From contig JABBOD010000020.1 in NCBI GenBank assembly GCA_019351995.1, positions 1 through 52,995 on the forward strand: 52,995 bases of DNA, given 5' to 3'. Positions 7,328 through 15,512 of this stretch are shown here, one piece after another. The stretch is from Acidobacteriota bacterium (GTDB lineage: Bacteria; Actinomycetota; Actinomycetes; Actinomycetales; Microbacteriaceae). The notes below the pieces were generated by a model. The model had not been told where the DNA came from, searched no databases, and saw only the letters and a list, made by a program, of their open reading frames with translations. Position numbers and translations under genes: made by a program. Position 1 is the stretch's first letter, and each line of letters starts with the position of its first letter.

Positions 7328-9253
7328 GTGGCAACGAGATCGACGACCCCGGCTCGCCGAGCCGTCAGATCGCTGTCCTGGCTCCTCGCCATCGTGATCC
7401 TGCTGGGAGCATTGCTCGGCGCCGGCGCGTTGTTCTGGGGATGGAAGCTCGCCCCGCAGCTCGGTCTCGATCTGCAGGGTGGGACGGAAATCATCCTGAC
7501 GCCGCAGTTGACGAACGGGAAGCCCCCCACGACCGACGAGCTCAACCAGGCCGTGTCGATCATCCGGCAGCGCGTCGATGCCGCGGGTGTCTCGGAGTCG
7601 GAGATCAGCACCCAGGGGGTCAACAACATCGTCGTATCGATCCCCGGCACCCCGGATGCTGCGACGCTTCAGCGGATCAGGGCCTCCGCGAAGCTCGACT
7701 TCCGCGCGGTGATCTGCGCCAGCAGCGCCACGACGCCCTCCGCGGCCTGCACGCCGACGGCTCCCACGGCGACCCCGACGCCCGGCGCGACCGCGACGCC
7801 CGCACCAGCCCTGTCAGATACTCCCGCCACCACGCCGACAAGTGGGAGTGACGAGGCGTGGGTCACCCCGAAGGTGCTGAACACCTACAGCAACTTCAAG
7901 TGCTCGACCTTGACCAGCGTCGACACGAACCTGGCGCCGACCAACAAGCCGCTGGTGACCTGCGACGACGCGGGCACGACGGTGTATGTTCTCGGCCCCG
8001 TCGAGGTGAACGGGGCAACGATCTCCGACGCGACCGCGAGCACGATCACCTCGAGCCAGGGCGTCTCGACCGGCCAGTGGGCGGTCAACCTGACGTTCAA
8101 CGGAGCCGGGACTGCCGCCTTCGCGAAGATCTCCAGTCGAATCCTCACGCTCACCCCGCCGCGGAACCAGTTCGCTGCGGTGCTCGACGGCAAGGTCATC
8201 ACCGCGCCGGTCATGCAGGCGGCGATCACCGACGGTAAAGCGCAGATCAGCGGGAGCTTTACGCAAGCCACGGCGACATCGCTCGCCGATCAACTGAAGT
8301 TCGGTGCCCTGCCGATCGGCTTCAAGGTGCAGAGCCAGAACACCATTGCGGCAACACTCGGCAAGAGCCAACTGCAGAACGGCTTGATCGCCGGGGGGAT
8401 CGGCCTGCTGCTCGTCGTCATCTACTCGCTGTTCCAATATCGCCTGCTTGGTTTCGTGACGATCCTCTCGCTGATCGTCGCCGCCGCGTTGACCTACGAA
8501 GTGATCGACTTCCTGAGCTGGCAGAACGGCTACCGCCTGTCCTTGGCGGGTGTGGCGGGTCTGATCGTCGCCATCGGATTCACAGCCGACTCCTTCATCG
8601 TCTACTTCGAGCGAATCCGTGACGAGTTGCGCGACGGGAGAGCTCTGCCCGGCGCGGTCGAGGCCGGCTGGAAGCGCGCCCTCCGCACGATCTACGCCGC
8701 AAAGACGGTCAACCTGCTCTCGGCGATCGTGCTGTTCGCGGTCGCGGTGGGTAACGTCAAGGGCTTCGCGTTGACGCTCGGCATCACGACCGTGATCGAC
8801 GTGCTGATCGTCATCATGTTCACGCACCCGATGCTGCAGCTCATCGCTCAGACCCGTTTCTTCTCCAGCGGGCATCCGCTCAGTGGCCTCGACCCGAACG
8901 CTCTCGGAGCGATCTACCGGGGCCGAGCGGAGTTCCGCTTCGATCCGGCCGCGCGCGGCACGGGTGCCAGCCGTGAGGCCGCGCGTCGTCAGACGATCGC
9001 CGAGCGCAAGGCGGCCGAGCTCGCCGCGGCAACCGCCAAGCCGCAGAAGTCGGACATCCCCGAGCGGCAGCTCGTGGACACGCCCCCGGGCAAGAGCCCG
9101 GTCTCTGCGGTCGACACATCGAACGAGGCGCCCTCGGCCACGGAGAGCACCTCGACCGGCCCCACGTCGAGCAGTTCCGCCGCGACATCCGTCGCACGGA
9201 CACAACCCAAGCGCAGCAGCAAGTCCAGCCGCACCGGAGGGAAGAAGTCCTGA
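7328..9253 (+). CDS. secD: Protein translocase subunit SecD
   Basis: 641 residues. SecD, with SecF, uses the proton gradient to pull proteins out of the Sec channel. A first membrane helix lies at about residues 17-36, followed by the family motif LGLDLQGGTEIIL. The large extracytoplasmic P1 region carries a Thr/Pro/Ala-rich low-complexity insert at about 131-176. Five more membrane helices lie at about 355-520, including GVAGLIVAIGFTADSFIVYFERIRDE. A hydrophilic, basic cytoplasmic tail of about 120 residues follows. The GTG at 7328 gives MATRSTTPARR; upstream in-frame residues fall in the intergenic hairpin region. It overlaps secF by 1 bp. Confidence 0.97.
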   Translation: MATRSTTPARRAVRSLSWLLAIVILLGALLGAGALFWGWKLAPQLGLDLQGGTEIILTPQLTNGKPPTTDELNQAVSIIRQRVDAAGVSESEISTQGVNNIVVSIPGTPDAATLQRIRASAKLDFRAVICASSATTPSAACTPTAPTATPTPGATATPAPALSDTPATTPTSGSDEAWVTPKVLNTYSNFKCSTLTSVDTNLAPTNKPLVTCDDAGTTVYVLGPVEVNGATISDATASTITSSQGVSTGQWAVNLTFNGAGTAAFAKISSRILTLTPPRNQFAAVLDGKVITAPVMQAAITDGKAQISGSFTQATATSLADQLKFGALPIGFKVQSQNTIAATLGKSQLQNGLIAGGIGLLLVVIYSLFQYRLLGFVTILSLIVAAALTYEVIDFLSWQNGYRLSLAGVAGLIVAIGFTADSFIVYFERIRDELRDGRALPGAVEAGWKRALRTIYAAKTVNLLSAIVLFAVAVGNVKGFALTLGITTVIDVLIVIMFTHPMLQLIAQTRFFSSGHPLSGLDPNALGAIYRGRAEFRFDPAARGTGASREAARRQTIAERKAAELAAATAKPQKSDIPERQLVDTPPGKSPVSAVDTSNEAPSATESTSTGPTSSSSAATSVARTQPKRSSKSSRTGGKKS

Positions 9254-10266
9254 TGGCACGTTTCACGGATTTCGGTAACGACCTCTACACGGGAAAGCGA
9301 TCGATCGACTTCGTCGGCAAGCGACGGATCTGGTTCGGCATTGCGATCCTCCTGGTGATCGCCGCCCTGGCGGTGCCGTTGATCAGGGGTGGCGGAAACT
9401 TCGGCGACGGCTTCAAGTTCGGGATCGAGTTTCGCGGCGGGTCGCAGTTCCAGATCTCCGGCGCCACCAGCCTCAACACGCAGATCGGTGACAAGGCGGT
9501 GCACTCCGTCGTGCCGAACGCCGTCGTCGCGATCACCACGGTGGGCAAGGACGGCGTCCAGGTCCAAACCAACCAGTTGACCAATGACCAGACCATCAAG
9601 GTCAGCACGGCACTCGCCAGCACCTATGGCGTCAAAGACAGCAACGTCACCTCGACCTTCATCGGCGCGACCTGGGGTGGCGACATCACCAAACAAGCGG
9701 TGATCGGCCTGCTCGTGTTCCTGGCACTCGCAGCGCTCTTCATGGCCATCTACTTTCGCACCTGGAAGATGTCGGTGGCGGCGATCATGTCGCTCGCTCA
9801 CGACCTGATCATCACGGCGGGGGTCTACGCTCTCACCGGCTTCGAAGTCACGCCGGCGACGGTGATCGGCTTCCTGACGATCCTCGGGTACTCCCTCTAT
9901 GACACCGTGGTGGTCTTCGACAAGATTCGGGAGAACACCGCCGAACTGGGAGACGACTCGAGCCGCACCTTTGGCGAGGCCGTCAATCTGGCTGTCAACC
10001 AGACCCTCGTGCGGTCCATCAACACCGGCGTGGTGGCAGCGCTGCCGGTCGCGGCGATCCTCTTCATCGGTTCGTTCATTCTCGGCGCGAACACGCTGCG
10101 CGACATCTCGCTCGCCCTGTTGGTCGGAACCCTGATCGGCACGTACTCCACGCCGTTCGTCGCGTCCCCGCTCTACGCGTCCTTCCGCCAGCGCGAGGAC
10201 GCCATCAGGAAACGCGACAAGCGCGTGTTGGCGCAGCGTTCCAAGAGCGCCGCCGTCACCGCCTGA
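9253..10266 (+). CDS. secF: Protein translocase subunit SecF
   Basis: 337 residues. Partner of SecD in the proton-driven translocation motor. Six membrane helices are readable: one near residues 29-45 and five between about 140 and 315. The SecF signatures are GIEFRGGSQFQI after the first helix and GYSLYDTVVVFDKIREN in the core. The ATG at 9253 shares one base with the secD TGA, so translation is coupled. The short, basic C terminus (REDAIRKRDKR) is cytoplasmic. It is followed by 79 bases and a separate promoter for relA. Confidence 0.97.
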   Translation: MARFTDFGNDLYTGKRSIDFVGKRRIWFGIAILLVIAALAVPLIRGGGNFGDGFKFGIEFRGGSQFQISGATSLNTQIGDKAVHSVVPNAVVAITTVGKDGVQVQTNQLTNDQTIKVSTALASTYGVKDSNVTSTFIGATWGGDITKQAVIGLLVFLALAALFMAIYFRTWKMSVAAIMSLAHDLIITAGVYALTGFEVTPATVIGFLTILGYSLYDTVVVFDKIRENTAELGDDSSRTFGEAVNLAVNQTLVRSINTGVVAALPVAAILFIGSFILGANTLRDISLALLVGTLIGTYSTPFVASPLYASFRQREDAIRKRDKRVLAQRSKSAAVTA

Positions 10267-10312
10267 GCTTCGCCCACAGCGCACACGGCATCGCGACTTT
10301 CGTGACCCTCGT

Positions 10313-10318
10313 AGACTT
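10313..10318 (+). promoter_or_regulatory. -10 element of relA
   Basis: TAGACT would start transcription near 10325, leaving about 21 nt that include the Shine-Dalgarno GGGAGG at about 10332-10337 before the GTG at 10346. Confidence 0.45.
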
Positions 10319-10345
10319 CAGCACAACGAAGCGGGAGGTGCGACT

Positions 10346-12610
10346 GTGACGGAGACGCAGCAGAGCACCTCGTCGCTGCGCGCGATGTTGCCTCGCCTGT
10401 TCTCCCGCACGCAGCCGGTCGGGGCGGTCGACCGTCTGCTCAAAACCGTCAGGACACACCACCCCAAAGCGGATGTCGCCCTCATCGAACGCGCATACGC
10501 GGCGGCTGCCACGGCGCACACCGGGCAGCTGCGGAAGAGCGGCGAACCGTACATCACGCATCCCGTCGCGGTCGCGCAGATCCTCGCCGACCTCGGGATC
10601 GGACCCAAGACGCTCGCCGCCGCGCTTCTTCACGACACCGTCGAGGACACCGCGTACACCCTCGACATGCTCCGCGCCGATTTCGGTGATGAGATCGCGA
10701 TGCTCGTGGACGGCGTCACCAAGCTCGACAAGCTCAAGTACGGGGACAGCGCGCAGGCCGAGACGGTGCGCAAGATGGTCGTCGCCATGTCCAAGGACAT
10801 CCGCGTGCTGGTCATCAAGCTGGCCGACCGCCTGCACAACGCCCGCACCTGGGGTTTCGTACCCACCGAATCCGCCGAGCGCAAGGCGCGGGAGACCCTG
10901 GAGATCTACGCTCCGCTGGCACATCGGCTCGGGATCCAAACCATCAAGTGGGAGCTCGAAGACCTGAGCTTCGCCGTGCTCTATCCGAAGTTGTATGTCG
11001 AGATCGACAGCCTGGTGCGCAACCGCACCCCGCAGCGCGAGGAGTTCGTCCAACAGGTCATCGACGCGATCAATGAGGACCTTCGCGCCGATCGGGTCAA
11101 AGCTCAGGTGGTCGGCCGACCGAAGCAGTACTACTCGATCTACCAGAAGATGGTATTACGAGGCCGTGAGTTCGACGAGATCTACGACCTGGTCGGGATC
11201 CGCGTGCTGGTGAACAACATCCGCGACTGCTACGCCGTGCTTGGTGCCATTCACGCCCGCTGGAACCCGATCCCCGGGCGCTTCAAGGACTACATCGCCA
11301 CCCCGAAGTTCAACCTCTACCAGTCACTGCACACCACGGTCATCGGCCCGAAGGGTCGCGCGGTCGAGATTCAGATCCGCACGCACGAGATGCACCAGCG
11401 TGCCGAGTTCGGCGTCGCGGCGCACTGGAAATACAAGGAGCGCGTCAACTCGGGCCGCACCGAGAGCCGAGCCGACGAGAAGGCGACGCACTCCGACAAC
11501 GAGATGGCGTGGCTCGCCCACATCAGCGACTGGCAGTCGGAGACGGCAGACCCGGGGGAGTTCCTCGATAACCTCCGCTTCGAGATCGGCGCGAAAGAGG
11601 TCTACGTCTTCACCCCGCAGGGCAAGGTGATCGGTCTGCCGGCCGGCGGCACCCCGGTCGACTTCGCCTACGCCGTGCACACCGAGGTCGGGCACCGCAC
11701 GATGGGGGCGAAGGTCAACGGCCGGCTCGTGCCGCTGGAGAGCGCGCTCAACTCGGGCGATGTGGTCGAGGTGTTCACCTCGAAGAATCCGGATGCCGGC
11801 CCCAGCCAGGACTGGCTGAACTTCGTCAAGAGCCCGCGGGCGCGCAACAAGATCCGCGGCTGGTTCACCAAGGAGCGCCGCGAGGAAGCGGTGGAGCAGG
11901 GCAAGGATGCGATCGCGCGCGCGATGCGCAAGCAGAACCTCCCGCTGCAGAAGCTGATGAACCAGGACGTGCTCAACGAGATCGCGGCGCAGTTGCGCTT
12001 CGACGGCGTCGAGGCGCTCTACGCGGCAGTGGGTGAAGGCCACGTCTCCCCCCAGTCGGTGATCGAAAAGGTGCTGGCGTCACTGCAGACCGATGCGGAT
12101 GCCGAAGAGGCCGAGCTGCCGTTCACCCCGAAGGGCCGCGCACGCCAACTGCGGCCCAGCGACTCGGGTGTTCTGGTGCGCGGGGCCCCCGACATTCTGG
12201 TCAAGCTCGCCAAGTGCTGCACACCGGTGCCGGGTGACGCGATCGTGGGCTTCGTGACGCGGGGGACAGGCGTGTCCGTGCACCAGACGGAGTGCAACAA
12301 CGTGAAGTCGCTCCTCAACGAGCCGGACCGGATCATCGAGGTCGAATGGGCCCCGACCTCGTCGAGCCTGTTCCTCGTGCAGATCCAGGTGGAGGCGCTT
12401 GACCGCTCCGGGCTGTTGTCGGATGTCACGCGGGTGCTGTCGGAGAACCACGTGAACATCCTGTCGGCGACGGTATCGACCTCCAGCGATCGCTTGGCGT
12501 TGAGCCGATTCGTCTTCGAGATGGGCGATACGGTGCATCTCGATCGCCTCCTGAACGCGGTGCGGCGGATCGAAGCCGTGTACGACGTGTACCGGGTGAG
12601 CGCGGGGTAG
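10346..12610 (+). CDS. relA: Bifunctional (p)ppGpp synthetase/hydrolase (RelA/SpoT homologue)
   Basis: 754 residues, full length for the long RSH enzymes. It makes pppGpp/ppGpp from GTP/GDP and ATP during starvation and degrades it. The hydrolase HD motif is intact (ALLHDTVEDT, about residues 93-102), which argues for a bifunctional enzyme. The synthetase domain has RPKQYYSIYQKM near 257-268 and YDLVGIRVLV. Then come TGS (VYVFTPQGKVIGLPAG, about 420), the zinc-finger-like KCCTPVPGDAIVGF (about 623) and a C-terminal ACT domain (about 677-754). The GTG start has GGGAGG upstream. It is convergent with the next gene, only 6 bases away. Confidence 0.98.
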   Translation: MTETQQSTSSLRAMLPRLFSRTQPVGAVDRLLKTVRTHHPKADVALIERAYAAAATAHTGQLRKSGEPYITHPVAVAQILADLGIGPKTLAAALLHDTVEDTAYTLDMLRADFGDEIAMLVDGVTKLDKLKYGDSAQAETVRKMVVAMSKDIRVLVIKLADRLHNARTWGFVPTESAERKARETLEIYAPLAHRLGIQTIKWELEDLSFAVLYPKLYVEIDSLVRNRTPQREEFVQQVIDAINEDLRADRVKAQVVGRPKQYYSIYQKMVLRGREFDEIYDLVGIRVLVNNIRDCYAVLGAIHARWNPIPGRFKDYIATPKFNLYQSLHTTVIGPKGRAVEIQIRTHEMHQRAEFGVAAHWKYKERVNSGRTESRADEKATHSDNEMAWLAHISDWQSETADPGEFLDNLRFEIGAKEVYVFTPQGKVIGLPAGGTPVDFAYAVHTEVGHRTMGAKVNGRLVPLESALNSGDVVEVFTSKNPDAGPSQDWLNFVKSPRARNKIRGWFTKERREEAVEQGKDAIARAMRKQNLPLQKLMNQDVLNEIAAQLRFDGVEALYAAVGEGHVSPQSVIEKVLASLQTDADAEEAELPFTPKGRARQLRPSDSGVLVRGAPDILVKLAKCCTPVPGDAIVGFVTRGTGVSVHQTECNNVKSLLNEPDRIIEVEWAPTSSSLFLVQIQVEALDRSGLLSDVTRVLSENHVNILSATVSTSSDRLALSRFVFEMGDTVHLDRLLNAVRRIEAVYDVYRVSAG

Positions 12611-12616
12611 CGAGGG

Positions 12617-13159
12617 TCAGCCCAGCAACTCGGTGAGACGAGTCAGCGCGCGCTGCTTCTCGGGCAGGTTGCGGCGACGTTCGAGCAGTGCACGGCATTC
12701 CTCGAGGCCGAAACCGCCGAGGCGGGCCAACTCGGTGATGGTGGAGCTTTCGTCGACGCTCAGGTACTCACGAAATCGCGCAAGATCGACCGCGGTGCGC
12801 ACCGCCGATGTCACCGCGCCCGCGCCCAGGTCCACCCGGTCGCCCGGATCGAGAACCAGCTCCCTGACCCGCACCAGCGGCGCGCGCACGCGGGCGCGGG
12901 CGCCCAGATCGACGCAGAACTCGTAGACCTGGGGGAGCACCGGCGTCGCTCCCCACACCCACGCCGCGCTGCCCAACTCGGCGATGAGTCGCGACGAGCG
13001 GTCGCCGCGGAGGCCGGCTGCACGGTGCGCCGGGCCCTCGAGCTCGTCGACGGCGCACCAGCCATCCGCAAGCGGATAGACCTCCCCGTCGAGCCGCATC
13101 CCGCCGAGTTCCGCGACGGGGATACTCCGGGCGGTGAGGACAGTGGGCAGGTGCGACAT
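12617..13159 (-). CDS. Conserved hypothetical protein, possibly AbiEi-antitoxin-like
   Basis: 180 residues from the ATG at 13159 (MSHLPTVLTA). The open frame continues upstream, but that part is Arg/Ser rich and lies over the gap. The product shows LDGEVYPLADGWCAVDE, then RLIAELGSAAWVWGA, then VTSAVRTAVDLARFRE, a layout I associate with actinobacterial proteins annotated as type IV TA AbiEi-family or COG5340-like. The N-terminal winged helix of true AbiEi antitoxins is not clear, and no AbiEii toxin is adjacent. It seems to be a stable resident gene between relA and the DUF349 gene. Treat the family link as tentative. Confidence 0.75.
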   Translation of the reverse strand: MSHLPTVLTARSIPVAELGGMRLDGEVYPLADGWCAVDELEGPAHRAAGLRGDRSSRLIAELGSAAWVWGATPVLPQVYEFCVDLGARARVRAPLVRVRELVLDPGDRVDLGAGAVTSAVRTAVDLARFREYLSVDESSTITELARLGGFGLEECRALLERRRNLPEKQRALTRLTELLG

Positions 13160-13247
13160 CCCGCGATGGTGCCGGATGCGCGGAGACACCGCTCGCGTTC
13201 GATGCGATTCGGTGGATGCCAGGCCCCTGTTGACAACTCCGCGGCGG

Positions 13248-14498
13248 CTAGGAGCCGAGTGCGTCCAACCAGATCTTGCGCGCCGCGAGTGCCTCTTCGG
13301 CGTCGGCGACCTTGCGAGCATCCCCGGCCGCCTGTGCGGCGGCGAGCTCCTTCTCGAGCTTCTCGATGGCACTGGTGAGCTGAGAGGCAAGGCCGTCTGA
13401 CCGCGCCTGCTTCTCGGGGTTCGAGCGGATCCAATGGTCTTCGTCGAGCTTGCGCACGGCGGCCTCCACCTTGCGCATGCGGTCCTCGGTGGACTTCATC
13501 GCGTCACGCGGCACCTTGCCCAGGGCATCCCACCGGCGTTGGATGCTGAGGAGCGTGTCTTTGGCAGCCACACGGTCGGTTGCGGTGAGCAGCTTCTCGG
13601 CCTCGGTCAACAGAGCGAGCTTCTGCTCCAGGTTCGCCGTGAACTCGATGTTCTCCTGCGCGTCGACCTCGGCTTTCACGGCGTACAACACGTCGCCCGC
13701 CGCCTTGAAACGCGCCCACAGAGCGTCGTCGACCTTCTTGCCGGCTCGACCGGCCGCCTTCCACTCATCGAGCAGTCTGCGGTAGTCCGGGATCGCGGCC
13801 GTGCCCTTGCTCGCCAGCGCCTCCGCCTTGTCGACGAGCTCCTGCTTGCGTGTGCGAGCCTCGCGGTGGGTTCCGTCCAGCTCGGCGAAGAAGGCCTTGC
13901 GCTGAGTCTCGATGGTCGTCCGTGCCGCGCGGAATCGCTTCCACAGCTCGTCGCCCTCCGACTTCGGCAGCCGGGGTCCGTCCTGCTGATGGGTTTGCCA
14001 GCGCGCGAACAGCGAATCGAGCTGGCTGCTGACCTGCTTCCACTGGGCCTTGGCGGGGTCCTGGGCTGCCAGCGCCTCGGCTTCGCCCACGAGCTTCTCG
14101 CGTGCCGCGATCGCGTCGTTGACGGCCGCCTTCGCCTCCGCGCTCTGCTTTTGGGTGAGTTCCCCGACGCTGCCGCCGAGCTTGGCGAGGCGAGCGGTCA
14201 GGGAGGCCAGATCGCCGACCGCATTCGCGCCAGACACCGAAGCGGTCAGGTGTGCGATCGCCTTCGAGACGTCGCGCGCAGGAGCCCCGCCGCGCACGCG
14301 CTGCTCGAGCAAGCTGACCTGGCCGGCGAGCTCGACGTATTTGCGCTCGAAGTACGCGATCGCTTCTGCCGGAGTGGCATCCGGATACTGTCCGACCGCA
14401 CGTTCACCGTCCGCCTCTCGGACGTACACGGTGCCATCATCGTCGACGCGACCCCACGGGGTCTGATCGTCTGTCGCCACGTCTGCCAACCTCGTCAT
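13248..14498 (-). CDS. DUF349 domain-containing coiled-coil protein
   Basis: 416 residues. The product is highly charged, helical and free of membrane segments. Tandem DUF349-like units carry the W...Fk/rRFRAA pattern, for example DELWKRFRAARTTIETQRKAFF, DDALWARFKAAGDVLY and the RRWDALGKVPRD block. The last 60 residues form a Glu/Lys/Ala coiled coil. The N terminus (WGRVDDDGTVYVREADGER) is conserved in actinobacterial members. DUF349 has no agreed molecular role. The ATG at 14498 was chosen over an in-frame GTG/ATG ten codons upstream because a -10 hexamer at 14531-14536 and a 5'-UTR hairpin lie just ahead of it. Confidence 0.9.
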   Translation of the reverse strand: MTRLADVATDDQTPWGRVDDDGTVYVREADGERAVGQYPDATPAEAIAYFERKYVELAGQVSLLEQRVRGGAPARDVSKAIAHLTASVSGANAVGDLASLTARLAKLGGSVGELTQKQSAEAKAAVNDAIAAREKLVGEAEALAAQDPAKAQWKQVSSQLDSLFARWQTHQQDGPRLPKSEGDELWKRFRAARTTIETQRKAFFAELDGTHREARTRKQELVDKAEALASKGTAAIPDYRRLLDEWKAAGRAGKKVDDALWARFKAAGDVLYAVKAEVDAQENIEFTANLEQKLALLTEAEKLLTATDRVAAKDTLLSIQRRWDALGKVPRDAMKSTEDRMRKVEAAVRKLDEDHWIRSNPEKQARSDGLASQLTSAIEKLEKELAAAQAAGDARKVADAEEALAARKIWLDALGS

Positions 14499-14501
14499 CG
14501 A

Positions 14502-14523
14502 GTTCGGCGGCCTCTCGCCGAAC
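14502..14523 (-). promoter_or_regulatory. 5'-UTR hairpin enclosing the ribosome binding site of the DUF349 gene
   Basis: On the minus strand an exact 8-bp stem (GTTCGGCG / CGCCGAAC) closes a 6-base loop, AGAGGC, that contains the only Shine-Dalgarno-like sequence. It ends 3 nt before the ATG at 14498. With the -10 element at 14531-14536 the transcript would begin at the foot of this stem, so the leader is almost entirely hairpin. Confidence 0.5.
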
Positions 14524-14530
14524 GGCAACC

Positions 14531-14536
14531 AGCCTA
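14531..14536 (-). promoter_or_regulatory. -10 element of the DUF349 gene
   Basis: TAGGCT on the minus strand predicts a transcription start near 14524 and a leader of about 26 nt. Confidence 0.45.
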
Positions 14537-14570
14537 TTGCACGCGTCCCAAGCCGAAAACGGGCCGCTCG

Positions 14571-15383
14571 CTACTTGAGGGTGAAGGACGTGATCGTCGT
14601 CGGAATCTTCGGCGCGCCGTCGGTCGAACCGTTGCTGCCCGGGGTGATCCCGCCGGCGACGATCTGGCTCTTGAGTTGGTCCAGTCCGCTCGTCACGGTG
14701 CCGACCACCGTGTAACCACCGGCGGAATCCGCCGGGATGGTCGTGTCGACGAACGTGATGAAGAACTGGTGGCCGTTGCTGTAGCCGTTGCCACTGGCGC
14801 GTGCCATGGCGATCGTCCCCGCCGGGTAGATGTTGTTGGCGGGAGCGTTCTCAACCGGACCGTAGGAGAAGGACGGATCCGCCCCTCCCGCGCCGTCCAC
14901 CGAGCCGCACTGCAGAATGCCGAAGTTGGTGCCCTCGGCAAGGCGGTGACAGGTCTTTCCGGTGTAGTAGCCCTTGGTGACATCCTGGATGATGCCGGCC
15001 ACCGCCTGCGGGGCTTTCGCGCCGTCGAGCGAAACGCCGAGCGCGACCTTGTTGAGCGTCAACGTCCCAGTCCAGGTGCGATCCTGAGCGAGGCTCTTGT
15101 CTGGGGCTCCGACGTTGGTCGCGGCCGCGGCAGACGGCGAGGCCGAGGGGCTGGCGGACGCGGACGCCGAGGCGGACGCGACCGGCGCGCCCGGTCCGGC
15201 GGTGAAGTAGAAGATCTGGGTGGCGGCGGCGAGTCCCGCGACGATGATCACGCCGACGACGGCGATGACATTGTCACGGAAGCTCCGTTTCACGGAGTGC
15301 GCGTGCACCTCCTGCCGGGCGTTGTAGGCCTTCAGCCGCTCGCGTGCTTCGCGCGCCGCGCGCTCCTGGTTCTTCGATGCCAA
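14571..15383 (-). CDS. Membrane-anchored cyclophilin-type peptidyl-prolyl cis-trans isomerase
   Basis: 270 residues. A basic cytoplasmic N terminus (about 1-38) leads to one membrane helix (about 39-60, NVIAVVGVIIVAGLAAA), then an Ala/Ser/Pro linker (about 70-90) and an external cyclophilin domain. Recognisable pieces are TCHRLAEG (with the catalytic Arg), LQCGS, PAGTIAMARA, GHQFFITF and YTVVGTVTSGLD. The two Cys flanking the active-site segment are typical of actinobacterial exported members and could form a disulfide. It probably helps fold secreted proteins. It diverges from rarA and lies upstream of the DUF349 gene on the same strand, but each has its own -10 signal. Confidence 0.93.
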   Translation of the reverse strand: MASKNQERAAREARERLKAYNARQEVHAHSVKRSFRDNVIAVVGVIIVAGLAAATQIFYFTAGPGAPVASASASASASPSASPSAAAATNVGAPDKSLAQDRTWTGTLTLNKVALGVSLDGAKAPQAVAGIIQDVTKGYYTGKTCHRLAEGTNFGILQCGSVDGAGGADPSFSYGPVENAPANNIYPAGTIAMARASGNGYSNGHQFFITFVDTTIPADSAGGYTVVGTVTSGLDQLKSQIVAGGITPGSNGSTDGAPKIPTTITSFTLK

Positions 15384-15424
15384 GGCCGTACTCCCGGTGA
15401 ACTGTGGTGGTCAGTGCCAGGAGA

Positions 15425-15430
15425 ACATTA
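15425..15430 (-). promoter_or_regulatory. -10 element of the cyclophilin gene
   Basis: TAATGT on the minus strand lies about 41 nt before the ATG at 15383. A CGGGAG Shine-Dalgarno sequence falls within the predicted leader. Confidence 0.4.
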
Positions 15431-15499
15431 GTGAGTCCACCTGGGGGCGCCAAAAGATCGACAGCCGACGCGGCACCGGCGGCGGTCGGATGCCCCGGA

Positions 15500-15505
15500 T
15501 ACGCT
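15500..15505 (+). promoter_or_regulatory. -10 element of rarA (leaderless type)
   Basis: TACGCT ends 7 nt before the ATG at 15513. It argues against the in-frame GTG at 15507, which is only 1 nt downstream. Confidence 0.5.
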
Positions 15506-15512
15506 GGTGCGC

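Noticed and set aside
13434..15431. Open frame of 665 codons on the plus strand opposite the DUF349 and cyclophilin genes
   Set aside because: Both minus-strand genes have clear domains and promoters. The plus-strand reading is low-complexity and spans their gap.
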